From the NCBI RefSeq assembly GCF_037977385.1, contig NZ_CP150277.1, positions 62,001-126,000 on the forward strand: a stretch of 64,000 bases of DNA. The letters run 5' to 3'. How positions within the stretch are numbered: position 1 is the stretch's first letter; each line of letters starts with the position of its first letter. The translations under genes and the position numbers were made by a program. The notes beneath the pieces are model-generated. The model saw nothing but the letters and a program-made list of their open reading frames with translations. It was not told the origin of the DNA and ran no database searches. Positions 54,759-64,000 of the stretch are shown here, piece after piece. The DNA comes from Terribacillus sp. FSL K6-0262 (GTDB taxonomy: Bacteria; Bacillota; Bacilli; Bacillales; Amphibacillaceae).

Positions 54759-55688
54759 TTATTCCAGCTTTCCTGCAAGTTCTTCTAAAATAATTCTAAA
54801 TTTTTGTTTTTTTGTCGCAGGCGTAATCGTATACCAGTCCACATCCATCTTATTGCGGAACCATGTATATTGACGTTTCGCATAGCGCCTGCTGTTCTGC
54901 TTCAGCTGGGCCACCGTATCCTCCCAGTCCATTTTCCCTTCCAGATAAGGGATAAACTCCTTATACCCGATTGCCCGCATGGATTGGGTGTCTTTGATGC
55001 CGCGATCCACCAGCTGCTTCACCTCTTCCAGCAATCCGGCAGCAAGCATCTTATCGACCCGGAGATTTATCTGTTCGTAAAGCAAATCCCGGTCCATCTC
55101 CAAACCGATCATCGTAGCATCATAACGAGCATCAGGTTCGGCCTCTTCATGATCACTCATTCTTTTACCGGTGCGGCGGTAGATTTCCAGCGCCCGGATC
55201 ACCCGCCGGATATTATTCGGATGGATGCGCTCTGCCTGTACTGGGTCGACCTCCTGCAGCTGGCTGTGCAAGTGAAGCGGTCCATGTTCTTTTGCTTCCT
55301 GCTCCAGCTGCTGCTGATAGCTGTCATCCCGTTTTGCCTCCGAAAAATCGTAGCCGTAAAGGGCAGCCTGTATGTATAAACCGGTTCCGCCGGCAATGAC
55401 CGGGAGTTTTCCGCGGCTTGTTATATCCCTGACACAAACCTCTACATCAGCTTGAAAATCAGCCGCAGAATAATTTTCATCAGGGTCGCGGATATCAATC
55501 AGATGATGCGGGATTCCTTGCTGTTCCTCTTTGGTGACTTTTGCCGTTCCAATATCCATGCCCCTGTATATCTGCATGGAATCGCCGCTGATCACCTCGC
55601 CGCCGAATTTTTTCGCGATTTCGATACTCAGCTGGGTCTTGCCGACACCCGTGGGTCCGACAACGACGATTAGTTTCTGTTTTTCCAT
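54759..55688 (-). CDS. miaA: tRNA dimethylallyltransferase MiaA
   Basis: 309 residues from ATG 55688 (AAGGAG 6 bases upstream). Adds dimethylallyl to A37 of tRNAs reading UNN codons. P-loop VVGPTGVGKTQLSIE near residue 8, SGDSMQIYRGMDIGTAK near 37, HHLIDIRDPDENYSAADF near 65, AGGTGLYIQAALYGYDF near 98. MiaB, which thiomethylates the same base, is at the end of this window, 8 kb away. Confidence 0.96.
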   Translation of the reverse strand: MEKQKLIVVVGPTGVGKTQLSIEIAKKFGGEVISGDSMQIYRGMDIGTAKVTKEEQQGIPHHLIDIRDPDENYSAADFQADVEVCVRDITSRGKLPVIAGGTGLYIQAALYGYDFSEAKRDDSYQQQLEQEAKEHGPLHLHSQLQEVDPVQAERIHPNNIRRVIRALEIYRRTGKRMSDHEEAEPDARYDATMIGLEMDRDLLYEQINLRVDKMLAAGLLEEVKQLVDRGIKDTQSMRAIGYKEFIPYLEGKMDWEDTVAQLKQNSRRYAKRQYTWFRNKMDVDWYTITPATKKQKFRIILEELAGKLE

Positions 55689-55748
55689 GTCATTCTCCTT
55701 CTTTAACATGTCATTAGTTTAGCATAACACTGCAAAGAAAGATAAACG

Positions 55749-55776
55749 AAAAGCCGTGCACGCATGAGCACAGCTT
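55749..55776 (-). terminator. Terminator after the Dps-like gene
   Basis: AAGCTGTGC / GCACGGCTT stem (one G-U), followed by TTCGTTT on the minus strand. It overlaps the stop codon. Confidence 0.65.
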
Positions 55777-56233
55777 ATTTTTCATCGGCATCGATAAGAT
55801 ATTTCGTCAGGCGGATGGCTTCATATTCCAGTCTGCCGAGGATATCCGCAAGCAATCCAGCTGTCGCATCATCTTCCTGCCTTTTCGCAAGCGGTATGCC
55901 GGTGATCTTGATTTCCTGGGCCAGTTGACTGTAATCATGACGCAAGGTCTTGACGACTTCATAATCCTCATCATCGGCTTGCGCTTCCTTCAAGGTAGCT
56001 TCCTTCAGGAATTTGCTCATGACTGCTATCGGTCTGCCGCCGATGGCAAGCACACGATTGCCCAACGATTTCTTCATCTGGTCCAATTGCAGATGCAAAT
56101 CCTCTGTATATTGCTCAATCACATAACCATATGGGCCTTTAGCATACCAATGATAACGCTGAAGCTTCACATGCAATACACTGATATTGGCTATTTGCTG
56201 GTTCAGAAAGTCCACAAGATGCTGATTCTGCAT
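55775..56233 (-). CDS. Dps-family protein lacking canonical ferroxidase ligands
   Basis: 152 residues, four-helix ferritin-like Dps fold. LVDFLNQQIANISVLHVKLQ, YHWYAKGPYG and NRVLAIGGRP align without gaps to Listeria innocua Dps. At the intersubunit ferroxidase site only the first His (His28) is kept; the others become Glu40 (His43 in Listeria), Glu44 (Asp47), Lys55 (Asp58) and Asn59 (Glu62). Iron oxidation at this site is thus unlikely, so the protein may act as a DNA-binding or structural shell. Monocistronic with a terminator. ATG 56233 follows GGAGG. Confidence 0.85.
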   Translation of the reverse strand: MQNQHLVDFLNQQIANISVLHVKLQRYHWYAKGPYGYVIEQYTEDLHLQLDQMKKSLGNRVLAIGGRPIAVMSKFLKEATLKEAQADDEDYEVVKTLRHDYSQLAQEIKITGIPLAKRQEDDATAGLLADILGRLEYEAIRLTKYLIDADEK

Positions 56234-56270
56234 GGCTAACGCCTCCTCTGGCTAATCAGCATGCCCAAAA

Positions 56271-56421
56271 TCAGAACAATCTATTCCATGTTTGCGGCCC
56301 GACGATACCGTCCACACCAAGACCATTGCTGCGCTGGAAATCGACGACGGCCTGTCTTGTGACCGGGCCGAAAATCCCATCAGCTGTCACGCCTAATGCC
56401 CGCTGGATCCGCCGGACATCA
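56271..56421 (-). pseudogene. Peptidoglycan-binding domain fragment cut off by a frameshift
   Basis: After the stop of the M23 frame, another frame encodes a complete PG_binding_1 repeat: DDVRRIQRALGVTADGIFGP, TRQAVVDFQRSNGLGVDG and PQTWNRLF. Adding two bases (GG) in the G run near 56425 restores one protein of about 207 residues, M23 plus PG-binding. In the present sequence it has no start of its own. Confidence 0.75.
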
Positions 56422-56892
56422 TCACCGTGACCCCATCCGAATATAACTTCCGGGGTATGGGACACTGGCAGACTGTCGTGAATCGCTTGCCGATGACCCG
56501 ATATAATCGAGCGGGTCGACCGCGTTGGATTTGTCCGCGTTCCATCTGCCGCGGTGCAATTCAAAATGGAGATGCTGACCAGTGGAATCCCCCGTGCTGC
56601 CCATATATCCGATGAATTGTCCCTGCCTGACAGCATCTCCCACGCTTACTTGCCGGGATCCCGACCGCATATGTGCATAAACCGTTTCATACGTTTGTCC
56701 GTTAAGCTGATGCACAAGGAAGACGACTTCTCCGTATGAGGAAGACACATACGATCTGCTGACAGTACCGGCAGCAGCTGCGACGATTCTCACAGTGCCG
56801 GATTGTGCCCAATCGACACCATTATGGGATGATCCAGCACCTCGGAAGCCGTTTGTCAGCCTGCCTGATGTCGGTTTGATGAATAGTGCCAT
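56422..56892 (-). CDS. M23-family peptidoglycan endopeptidase (frameshifted, tail lost)
   Basis: 156 residues as read. Zinc-binding motifs of the LytM/M23 fold: HNGVDWAQ (H-x3-D) near residue 23 and HLHFELH (HxH) near 108, with the GDAVRQGQFIGYMGSTGDS strand pair before it. No signal peptide; phage-like endolysins and some spore hydrolases are similar. It ends at TGA 56422-56424 right after MGSR, where the intact protein would continue into a peptidoglycan-binding domain. ATG 56892 follows GAAGGAG. Gene lies between dps and mutL. Either a truncated enzyme or a sequence error. Confidence 0.8.
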   Translation of the reverse strand: MALFIKPTSGRLTNGFRGAGSSHNGVDWAQSGTVRIVAAAAGTVSRSYVSSSYGEVVFLVHQLNGQTYETVYAHMRSGSRQVSVGDAVRQGQFIGYMGSTGDSTGQHLHFELHRGRWNADKSNAVDPLDYIGSSASDSRQSASVPYPGSYIRMGSR

Positions 56893-56981
56893 ACTGTAAT
56901 CTCCTTCCTGTCAGTAATCAGATTACAGGATAGTATAAGCACGTTCCCCATCCTCCGGGGCGGTGAATACCCAGACAAGCC

Positions 56982-57005
56982 AAAAAGGCGCAGCTGCCTG
57001 CGCCT
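56982..57005 (-). terminator. Terminator after mutL
   Basis: AGGCGCAG / CTGCGCCT stem with 4-base loop and TTTTTGG after it on the minus strand; overlaps the mutL stop. Confidence 0.8.
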
Positions 57006-58833
57006 ATTGTACTCGTTTGAACAGTTTTTCCAGCTCGTATGAAGTGAAGCGGATGATGATCGGCCGACCGTGCGGACAGGTGAAAGGATCCTGTGATGTC
57101 CGGAGCTCTTCCAATAGATGGAACATATCATCATGATTCAAGTGATGGTTCGCTTTGATGGAACGTTTGCAGGACATCATGATTGCCGCTTCCTCCCGTA
57201 ATTTGTGAATATCGACTTTGCTTTCCTGCATCACCTGTTCCACGATTTCACGGATGATTTCCTCTTCGAAGCCTTTCGGGAACCATTGCGGATGGGAGCG
57301 GACGATATACGTATGTCCTCCGAAGGATTCAAAGAATAATCCGACTGCCTCAAGCTCTTCCCGATACTGCTCGATGATCAAGGATTCCTGCCGGGTGAAA
57401 TCAAATGTGAGCGGGATGAGCAATTCCTGCAATTCCTTTTCCACTTCCCCGATTTTTTCCCGGTAGTATTCGTATTTGATCCGTTCCTGCGCAGCATGCT
57501 GATCGACCAGGAAGAGACCCTCTTCATTTTCCGCCAAAATATACGTGCCATGATGCTGCCCGATTGGATACATCGGCGGGACTGCATATTCCGGCTCATT
57601 TTCTGGGTCGACGGTATCCCCTGGTTCGTTTGCTTCATCAGGATCTGAAAGGAAAACCTCGGGCTCTGGCTTTCCTTCCCCTTCAACCTCTATGATCGGA
57701 GGCGCTGATTCCTTCACTTCATCAAAGAACCATCGCTCCGGTTGGGGATCTGGTTCTTTGATCGGTTTATTTTCAAAGAAAGTGAAGCTTTGCTGTTCGC
57801 TTCGTTCCTCGACCTTTTTCTGTTTCGGTGCGACAGCTTCCGGAATGAGCCGCTGCTGCCGAAGCGCCTTGCCGACCACCTGCTCGACAGCATCAAACAG
57901 CTCTTTTTCCTTGCTGAAACGGACTTCGAGCTTAGCCGGATGCACGTTGACATCGACAAGGACCGGATCCATTTCGATGGAAATCACAGCAAGCGGGAAT
58001 CTGCCGATCGGCAGCAGGGTATGATACGCCTGCATGACGGCTTTGGCCAAGATAGGATTGCGGATGTATCTGCCATTCACGATAAAGGATACATACTGAC
58101 GGGAAGCCCGATTGATCTCTGGCTTGGCCGCTAACACCGCCAGCTTATAATCCAATGTCTCATGTGTCGCCTTCACCATTTTCTTCGCAACGGAATTACC
58201 ATAGATTTGAGCGACGATCTGCAGCATATCCCCTCGTCCGGTTGATTGGAACAAAGCTTTGCCATTGTGCGTCAGTTCGAACCGTATTTCCGGGTGAGCA
58301 AGCGCAAGGCGGTTGATCACCTCGGAGACATGGCCAAGCTCCGTATGGATCGTTTTCATATACTTCAGGCGGGCCGGGGTATTGAAAAACAGATGACGGA
58401 CCGTAATCTCCGTCCCTTTCCGTGCATCGCACTTGCTTCTTTCTTTGATTGCGCCGCCTTCCATGACTAGCTTCACACCTGCATTTTCACCAGTGCTTGT
58501 CTTGATTTCAAGCTGACTTACCGCGGCAATACTGGCCAATGCTTCCCCGCGGAACCCAAGTGTACGGACATGGAAGAGATCATGCTCATTCCGGATCTTA
58601 CTCGTAGCATGACGGAAAAAGGCCCGTTCCACATCATCCGGTTCCATGCCGTCACCATTGTCAACAATGCTGATTTCGGTCAGCCCCGCTTCCTGTACGG
58701 CCACTTTGATCACTGTACTGTTTGCATCGATACTGTTTTCCACCAGTTCCTTGACGACCGAAGCCGGCCGCTCGACCACTTCACCCGCTGCAATCTTATT
58801 CGCTAAATCATCCGGCATCAATTGAATCGCCAT
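57004..58833 (-). CDS. mutL: DNA mismatch repair protein MutL
   Basis: 609 residues. GHKL ATPase domain at 1-330: [14 protein letters not shown] near 27, [11 protein letters not shown] near 58, HATSKI and [15 protein letters not shown] near 90-110. A Pro/Glu-rich linker runs about 345-420. The C-terminal dimerisation/endonuclease domain shows [14 protein letters not shown] near 440 (the DQHA-x2-E-x4-E endonuclease motif), CSCK-like [13 protein letters not shown] near 565 and CPHGRPIII near 590. It works with MutS, 12 bases upstream. Confidence 0.96.
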   Translation of the reverse strand: MAIQLMPDDLANKIAAGEVVERPASVVKELVENSIDANSTVIKVAVQEAGLTEISIVDNGDGMEPDDVERAFFRHATSKIRNEHDLFHVRTLGFRGEALASIAAVSQLEIKTSTGENAGVKLVMEGGAIKERSKCDARKGTEITVRHLFFNTPARLKYMKTIHTELGHVSEVINRLALAHPEIRFELTHNGKALFQSTGRGDMLQIVAQIYGNSVAKKMVKATHETLDYKLAVLAAKPEINRASRQYVSFIVNGRYIRNPILAKAVMQAYHTLLPIGRFPLAVISIEMDPVLVDVNVHPAKLEVRFSKEKELFDAVEQVVGKALRQQRLIPEAVAPKQKKVEERSEQQSFTFFENKPIKEPDPQPERWFFDEVKESAPPIIEVEGEGKPEPEVFLSDPDEANEPGDTVDPENEPEYAVPPMYPIGQHHGTYILAENEEGLFLVDQHAAQERIKYEYYREKIGEVEKELQELLIPLTFDFTRQESLIIEQYREELEAVGLFFESFGGHTYIVRSHPQWFPKGFEEEIIREIVEQVMQESKVDIHKLREEAAIMMSCKRSIKANHHLNHDDMFHLLEELRTSQDPFTCPHGRPIIIRFTSYELEKLFKRVQ

Positions 58834-58845
58834 ATTGGAACCTCC

Positions 58846-61437
58846 TTACTTCTTTGCTGCCATTTGCTGCAATTTATATAATAGATTCATAGCTTCAAGC
58901 GGTGTTTGCTCCATCAAATTGATCGATGCAAGCTCTGCCAACACTTTATCCGCTCGGCTGTCTTGTTTTTGTTTTTTCATTTCCGGCTCTGGCTCTGCGA
59001 AAAACGATAGCTGAACCTCTTCCCGCTCCTGTTCAGGTTTGGAGACAGCCGGCTTTTCCCCCTGCCCTTCCAGCTCCTGAAGGATGTGTGAGGCCCGTTC
59101 GATAAGGCTTCCCGGGAGCTTAGCCAATTTTGCGACATGGATACCGTAGCTTTCATCAGCCGCTCCATCACGGATTTGATGGAGGAAAACGACATTCCCG
59201 TCATGCTCCTCTGCCCGGACGTGGACATTGCGAAGCTTATCCAAATTCTCCTCCAAAGACGTCAGCTCATGGTAGTGCGTCGAGAATAAAGTCTTTGCAT
59301 GGATATGGTCATGGACATATTCGATGATGGCTTGTGCAAGAGCCATGCCATCATAAGTGCTTGTCCCCCTGCCGATTTCATCCAGTAAAATCAGGCTTCT
59401 GTCGGTCGCATGCTCCAGGGCATGCCTGGACTCCAGCATCTCGACCATGAAGGTACTCTGGCCGGAAACTAGATCATCCGCCGCCCCGATACGAGTGAAG
59501 ATCTGATCGAAAAGAGGCAGATCGGCTGCTTCACAAGGAACAAAACAGCCGATTTGGGCCATGATGCTCGTCAATGCCACCTGGCGCATATATGTGCTCT
59601 TACCGCTCATATTCGGTCCGGTGATAAGCAGGATATCCGCATCATTTTCCATTTGCACATCGTTCGGTACAAACTCGCCCGATTTCATCACTTTTTCGAT
59701 GACAGGGTGGCGGCCCTCCTTAATCGACACGGATCGTTCGAGGTTGAATGTCGGTCGCGTATAACGCTGCTTTTCACTTACTTCAGCGAAGCTTTGCAAA
59801 ACATCCAACTGGCTGATCTGTTCTGCGAGCTGCTGCAGTGCAGGGATATACGTCTTGACATGGTCCCTGATTTCCATGAACAGCGTATACTCGAGATCCA
59901 CACTTTTCTCCTGCGCCTCCAGGATGAGCGCTTCTTTTTCCTTCAGCTCGGGTGTGATGAAGCGTTCTGCATTACTGAGCGTCTGTTTACGTTCATATTT
60001 CCCTTCCGGAAGCAGATGAAGATTCGCCCGCGTTATCTCGATATAGTAGCCAAATACCTTGTTATAGCCGACTTTAAGCGATTTGATACCCGTCTCCTCG
60101 CGCTCCCGCTGTTCCAGTGCGGCAATCCATTGCTTCCCATTCCTTGAAGCATCCCGATATATATCAAGCTGTTCGTGGAATCCGTCTTTCAGGATGCCGC
60201 CTTCCCGCACACTGATGGGTGCATCTTCATGCAAACTGCTTTCCAGATATTCACACAGATCCGGCAGCGGATCGAGCGCTTCCCCCATGCGGCGGACTTC
60301 CTCTTCCTCAAAGCTTGAGAGAACCTGCTTCAATTCAGGCAGCTTTTGCAGTGTACGCTTCAGCTGCAACAGATCCCTCGCATTGACGTTTCCGAAAGCG
60401 ACCCGACCGGATAGCCTTTCGATATCATACACGGATTGCAGATGCTGCCGGATCGTATCGCGTTCGAAGAAATGATCCAGAAAGGCCTGGACCAGATCCT
60501 GGCGTCTTACAATCGCTTCTTTTTGCAGCAGGGGACGCTCCAGCCATTTCTTCAGCATACGCGCGCCCATTGCCGTAACGGTGTCATCAAGCACCCATAG
60601 GAGGCTCCCGTGCTTCCCTTTCTTCAGGATCGTTTCGGTCAGCTCGAGATTGCGTTTTGAATACATATCCAGTGTCATGAAATGCTTGAGCTCCATCACT
60701 TGGAGCGGCTTCAGATGATCCAGGCCACGTTTTTGCGTCCGTTCCACATAGTTCAATAGCATGGAAAAACATCCCAGCAGCCTGGCATCCGTCACATTGC
60801 CAGTGAGCTTATCCAGTGACATGCCAGCACTGTTCATTTCCTGATAGGATAACGTGACACCAAGGCGGTCCCGCAGCGCCTCCTGCAGCTCCGGATTAAA
60901 CCCCTCGGTGATGACGATCTCCCTCACCGGCTGGTTGTAAAGCTCGCTCAGCAGACTATCGAAGCCGCCTTCCAGCAATGCAGCCCGGTTTTCTCCTGTG
61001 GAAAGATCATGGTACACAAGGCTGTATGTACGGTCTTCATTTTCCGTGACAGCTGCCAGGTAATTGTTCTCCTTTTCATCAAGCATGCCGTTTTCCATGA
61101 CAGTACCTGGTGTGATCAGCTGGACCACTTCCCGCTTCACGACACCTTTAGCCGTCTTGGGATCCTCCACTTGTTCACAGATGGCGACTTTATAGCCGCG
61201 TGATACAAGTGTTTTTATATAATTATCTGCCGAATGATACGGAACGCCGCACATCGGCACCTTTTCATCGCCTCCTGCATTCTTGCTCGTCAAGGTGATC
61301 TCCAGTTCCTTCGTCGCTTTCAGCGCATCCTCAAAGAACATTTCGTAAAAATCACCTAGCCTGAAGAAGAGGAAGGCATCCTTATAATCGGCTTTTATTC
61401 TTAAATATTGCTGCATCATCGGTGTATAACCTGACAT
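58846..61437 (-). CDS. mutS: DNA mismatch repair protein MutS
   Basis: 863 residues. Mismatch-binding domain with the Phe-x-Glu motif in [14 protein letters not shown] near 28. Connector, lever and clamp domains follow to about 560. ABC-type ATPase with Walker [16 protein letters not shown] near 607, Walker [17 protein letters not shown] near 680, and [15 protein letters not shown] 61437 follows GGGGAG. It forms a mutS-mutL operon. Full length, no oddities. Confidence 0.97.
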   Translation of the reverse strand: MSGYTPMMQQYLRIKADYKDAFLFFRLGDFYEMFFEDALKATKELEITLTSKNAGGDEKVPMCGVPYHSADNYIKTLVSRGYKVAICEQVEDPKTAKGVVKREVVQLITPGTVMENGMLDEKENNYLAAVTENEDRTYSLVYHDLSTGENRAALLEGGFDSLLSELYNQPVREIVITEGFNPELQEALRDRLGVTLSYQEMNSAGMSLDKLTGNVTDARLLGCFSMLLNYVERTQKRGLDHLKPLQVMELKHFMTLDMYSKRNLELTETILKKGKHGSLLWVLDDTVTAMGARMLKKWLERPLLQKEAIVRRQDLVQAFLDHFFERDTIRQHLQSVYDIERLSGRVAFGNVNARDLLQLKRTLQKLPELKQVLSSFEEEEVRRMGEALDPLPDLCEYLESSLHEDAPISVREGGILKDGFHEQLDIYRDASRNGKQWIAALEQREREETGIKSLKVGYNKVFGYYIEITRANLHLLPEGKYERKQTLSNAERFITPELKEKEALILEAQEKSVDLEYTLFMEIRDHVKTYIPALQQLAEQISQLDVLQSFAEVSEKQRYTRPTFNLERSVSIKEGRHPVIEKVMKSGEFVPNDVQMENDADILLITGPNMSGKSTYMRQVALTSIMAQIGCFVPCEAADLPLFDQIFTRIGAADDLVSGQSTFMVEMLESRHALEHATDRSLILLDEIGRGTSTYDGMALAQAIIEYVHDHIHAKTLFSTHYHELTSLEENLDKLRNVHVRAEEHDGNVVFLHQIRDGAADESYGIHVAKLAKLPGSLIERASHILQELEGQGEKPAVSKPEQEREEVQLSFFAEPEPEMKKQKQDSRADKVLAELASINLMEQTPLEAMNLLYKLQQMAAKK

Positions 61438-61524
61438 TTTCTACTCCCCTGTTTCATTGCAATTAGTCCTATTATAACACAGGTATTTTCCTAGTTTCTT
61501 CTGTTGCGTCACTTTGAAAAAATA

Positions 61525-61553
61525 CAAAAAACGAGAGCGCCTGCTCTCGTTTT
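61525..61553 (-). terminator. Terminator after cotE
   Basis: AAAACGAGAGC / GCTCTCGTTT stem with 4-base loop and a T6 run on the minus strand; it touches the cotE stop. Confidence 0.88.
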
Positions 61554-62127
61554 AGTCTTTGTCATCCTTTTTATCCAAAAAATCAGGATCTACATCTTTG
61601 AAATCATCTTCAGAAAGCTCATAATCCCAATCTTCTTCTACGTCCACTTCCACTTCGCATCCATCAGGATCGACCTTCACGCAAAGCTTTGTTTCTCCCA
61701 CGACTTCTACAAGGAATTCCTTCTCGACTTCGACGAAAATCTTCTGGCCATGCTGCACGATCTTGCATTCCAAGCAATTCGGCTGTTGGATTGCTTTCGC
61801 ATAAACCTCAAACTCGTCATCCAGACAATTTTCATCCTTGATGCTCAATTTGACCAATTCCTTATACTCGACAGTTTCCGATACAACGTCTGTTTTGGAA
61901 TTATCATTGTAGGAATACCAAACGTTGATATCATACTTGCCGACTACTTCCACCCCTACGTCGCCTTTCTTTTTTGCGTGATAGCGGTGATTGATGATCC
62001 AGCAGCCAAGGATGCTGGACGGTTTGTTGTCCGGGCGGATATGATCGATATGCTTGCTGAATTTACGACCGCGGCCGATGACCGCTTTCGTGATGATTTC
62101 ACGATATGACTGATCTTGAAAACCCAT
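61552..62127 (-). CDS. cotE: Outer spore coat morphogenetic protein CotE
   Basis: 191 residues. CotE directs assembly of the outer coat around the forespore. The N-terminal [18 protein letters not shown], the middle [15 protein letters not shown] and the acidic C-terminus ([14 protein letters not shown]...KKDDKD) are characteristic. ATG 62127 follows AGGAGG at 10 bases. Between ymcA and mutS, as in B. subtilis. Sigma-E/sigma-K control is expected; I could not assign the promoters. Confidence 0.95.
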   Translation of the reverse strand: MGFQDQSYREIITKAVIGRGRKFSKHIDHIRPDNKPSSILGCWIINHRYHAKKKGDVGVEVVGKYDINVWYSYNDNSKTDVVSETVEYKELVKLSIKDENCLDDEFEVYAKAIQQPNCLECKIVQHGQKIFVEVEKEFLVEVVGETKLCVKVDPDGCEVEVDVEEDWDYELSEDDFKDVDPDFLDKKDDKD

Positions 62128-62290
62128 CTTGCCAAAACCTCCTCTTTTTACATAGTCATGTTATGCAGGGTGTTCACCTATGGTGTCAGAAAATAATGCT
62201 CCCGCTCACCACAACTAAACGCTCCTCCATACTATGCAGATGCCTAAAGAGAGGTTATCGAAAACTTGCCGGATGACTGATCATTAAAGA

Positions 62291-62320
62291 AAAAAAGAAA
62301 CGGACTCAATTGTCCGTTTC
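62291..62320 (-). terminator. Terminator after ymcA
   Basis: GAAACGGAC / GTCCGTTTC stem with 6-base loop and seven T on the minus strand. Confidence 0.88.
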
Positions 62321-62668
62321 TTCATTACTGAAGACAGTTTGCTGGATATTCTGGCTGATACTCTGCAGGATATGATTCGTAATGACTTGGGACTCCTTGA
62401 ATTCCTGGACGACAGGGATACTATCGATTTTCTCCTGCAGCTCATCTATTTCCTTTTCCATTTGCAGCTGTGCTTCCCGTTTGCCATAAGCCTGCAGATT
62501 GACAGCCTGCTTCTGCTTCATTTTAATTTGATTGATATATGTCTGCACCTTTTTGTTCTCGTTAAGCTTCGCTTCCAGCTGATGAAAGTGCTCAATCTCT
62601 TCCAGGTGGCCCATTTCATCTGCCAAGCTTTCAGCCTGCTTGAGAATCTCTTCGGTGGAATAACCCAT
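62306..62668 (-). CDS. ymcA: YmcA (RicA), Y-complex subunit
   Basis: 120 residues from ATG 62668 (GGAGG 9 bases upstream; longer frames extend into miaB). All-helical YlbF/YmcA family: ILKQAESLADEMGHLEEIEH, VQTYINQIKMKQKQAVNL and the late VVQEFKESQVITNHILQSI. With YlbF and YaaT it forms the Fe-S Y-complex that promotes RNase Y mRNA processing and aids Spo0A activation, competence and biofilm in B. subtilis. The miaB stop and ymcA start overlap (TAATG). Confidence 0.93.
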   Translation of the reverse strand: MGYSTEEILKQAESLADEMGHLEEIEHFHQLEAKLNENKKVQTYINQIKMKQKQAVNLQAYGKREAQLQMEKEIDELQEKIDSIPVVQEFKESQVITNHILQSISQNIQQTVFSNEETDN

Positions 62669-64000
62669 TAGATCTGTACCTCCGCTGTTGTTTCTGTCAA
62701 CTCGCCATCGAGTGACCATGTTTTGGCTTTCTTTATACGTACCGGGACGATTTTACCGATCACTGACTTCGGACCCTTGAATTTGACGAGCTTATTCTTT
62801 TCCGTATAACCTGCCAGCACGTCCGGATTCCGCTTGCTTTCCCCTTCGACCAATACGAGGACTGTTTCTCCTTCATACGCACGCATGGACTTGGCTGCAT
62901 ATTCATCCACCACTCTATTCAATCGCTGCAGGCGCTCCCTTTTCACTTCCATCGGAATATTGTCTTCCCATTTGGCAGCGGGCGTCCCTTCACGCGGGGA
63001 ATAGATATAGGTGTAGGCAGCTTCGAACCCGACTTCTTCGACCAGCGATAAAGTTTCCTGGAACTGCTCCTCGGTCTCGTTCGGAAATCCGACGATGATA
63101 TCGGTCGTCAGCGTCACATTCGGTATCTGCTGCCTGATCTTGTTGACAAGCGTCAGATATTCTTCGCGTGTATAACGACGGGCCATTACCCTGAGTATAT
63201 CATTGCTGCCCGATTGGACAGGCAAATGGATGTGATCAAGAAGATTGCCGCCTTTGGCCAGTACCTCTATCAGTTTATCATCAAAGTCACGCGGATGGGA
63301 AGTCGTGAAGCGGACACGCGGAATATCGACCTTCCTGATTGCATCCATCAGATCCCCGAGCCCGTAATCGATATCGGGCAAATCTTTGCCGTAGGCATTC
63401 ACATTCTGACCAAGCAAAGTAATCTCTTGATAGCCCTGTGCTGCCAGCTGCCGCACTTCCTGGATGATATCCTCCGGCCGTCTGCTCCGTTCCTTGCCGC
63501 GGGTATATGGGACGATGCAATATGTACAGAACTTATCGCAGCCGTACATGATATTGACCCACGCTTTGATCTTGCCTTTTCTCGCTTTGGGAAGGTTCTC
63601 GATGACATCGCCTTCCTTGGACCATACTTCCAGCACCATTTCCTTGCTGAATTGGGCTTCTTTCAATAGCTGCGGAAGCCGATGGATATTGTGTGTCCCG
63701 AAAATCAAATCGATATGATTATGCTTCTTCAGGATTCGATTGACGACCGCCTCTTCCTGCGACATACAGCCGCAAACACCAAGGATCAGATCGGGCTTCT
63801 CCAGTTTCAAGGCTTTTAGATGACCTATTTCCCCGAATACTTTATTCTCGGCATTTTCCCGGATGGCACAGGTATTAAGGAGTATGACATCCGCTTCGTT
63901 TGTATCCGTGGTGGGTGCATACCCCATTTCCAAAAAAAGTCCTGCCATCACTTCGGTATCATGCTCATTCATTTGGCAGCCGTATGTACGGATAAGGAAT
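62668..64000 (-). CDS. miaB: tRNA-2-methylthio-N6-dimethylallyladenosine synthase MiaB (5' end outside window)
   Basis: 443 residues visible; the full Bacillus protein is about 510. Radical-SAM methylthiotransferase acting on i6A37 made by MiaA. In the N-terminal UPF0004 domain the first cluster Cys is seen in [11 protein letters not shown], with further Cys in [14 protein letters not shown] and [10 protein letters not shown]. Radical SAM motif: [21 protein letters not shown] domain at the end. The frame stays open to base 64000. Confidence 0.96.
   Translation of the reverse strand, partial: FLIRTYGCQMNEHDTEVMAGLFLEMGYAPTTDTNEADVILLNTCAIRENAENKVFGEIGHLKALKLEKPDLILGVCGCMSQEEAVVNRILKKHNHIDLIFGTHNIHRLPQLLKEAQFSKEMVLEVWSKEGDVIENLPKARKGKIKAWVNIMYGCDKFCTYCIVPYTRGKERSRRPEDIIQEVRQLAAQGYQEITLLGQNVNAYGKDLPDIDYGLGDLMDAIRKVDIPRVRFTTSHPRDFDDKLIEVLAKGGNLLDHIHLPVQSGSNDILRVMARRYTREEYLTLVNKIRQQIPNVTLTTDIIVGFPNETEEQFQETLSLVEEVGFEAAYTYIYSPREGTPAAKWEDNIPMEVKRERLQRLNRVVDEYAAKSMRAYEGETVLVLVEGESKRNPDVLAGYTEKNKLVKFKGPKSVIGKIVPVRIKKAKTWSLDGELTETTAEVQI

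Noticed and set aside
56422..56430. Programmed +1 frameshift at CGG-TGA in the M23 gene
   Set aside because: The site does not resemble known +1 slippery sites (such as CUU-UGA) and a two-base loss in a G run explains it more simply.

Overview
The window is a chromosomal segment of a low-to-moderate GC, endospore-forming member of the Bacillaceae. Sporulation genes (cotE, spoVK, sspP, sirA, a ger receptor operon, YjcZ-type small proteins) make this firm. The gene order follows the Bacillus subtilis miaB-ymcA-cotE-mutS-mutL / miaA-hfq-spoVK-ynbA-ynbB-glnR-glnA / lexA-yneB-ynzC-tkt-sirA-yneF / ccdA-ccdB-ccdC / sspP-citB-yneN-yneP-yneQ-plsY-yneT-parE-parC backbone, shown here in reverse orientation. 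A halotolerant genus such as Terribacillus or Virgibacillus would fit (OpuF-type osmoprotectant transporter), but the genus is inferred, not shown. Most genes lie on the minus strand. I see no rRNA, tRNA or CRISPR array.

Layout. 1-3402: tandem dynamin (3' end outside) and an Ntn-hydrolase. 3642-7632: divergent YjcZ-type small proteins, a YkoGHI-like two-component system with a PepSY protein, and a flavin reductase. 7783-12195: topoisomerase IV (parE-parC) behind a promoter carrying a LexA box. 12539-19896: SelO, YneT, OpuF, PlsY, FolE2-YidD, YneQ and YneP. 19893-25453: a double-AAA SpoVK-like ATPase, YneN and aconitase. 25698-29710: SspP, a sporulation-kinase-like histidine kinase, and a ccdA-ccdB-ccdC cluster with a lone MnhB antiporter subunit inserted. 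29825-35568: nucleotidyltransferase, YneF, SirA, transketolase, and the divergent SOS locus lexA / small membrane protein-yneB-ynzC. 35685-40771: melA with its AraC regulator under a cre site, a winged-helix protein, a TetR remnant, a lone holin, and methionine aminopeptidase.

41020-44940 is an AT-rich island holding a small membrane protein, a multi-winged-helix protein with a FokI-like nuclease domain and no visible methyltransferase, and a frameshifted tyrosine integrase. 44967-64000 returns to the backbone: glnRA with a GlnR operator, ynbB, hflX, a tricistronic ger operon, spoVK, hfq, miaA, a Dps-like protein lacking ferroxidase ligands, a frameshifted M23 cell-wall hydrolase, mutL, mutS, cotE, ymcA and miaB (5' end outside).

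The most interesting points are: a 31-residue single-span membrane protein in the slot where B. subtilis has the SOS division inhibitor yneA, under clear LexA boxes; the FokI-like protein in the island; the orphan MnhB translationally overlapping ccdB; the Dps-like protein with a lost metal site; and an AraC regulator whose N-terminal domain appears to begin at an ATT codon.
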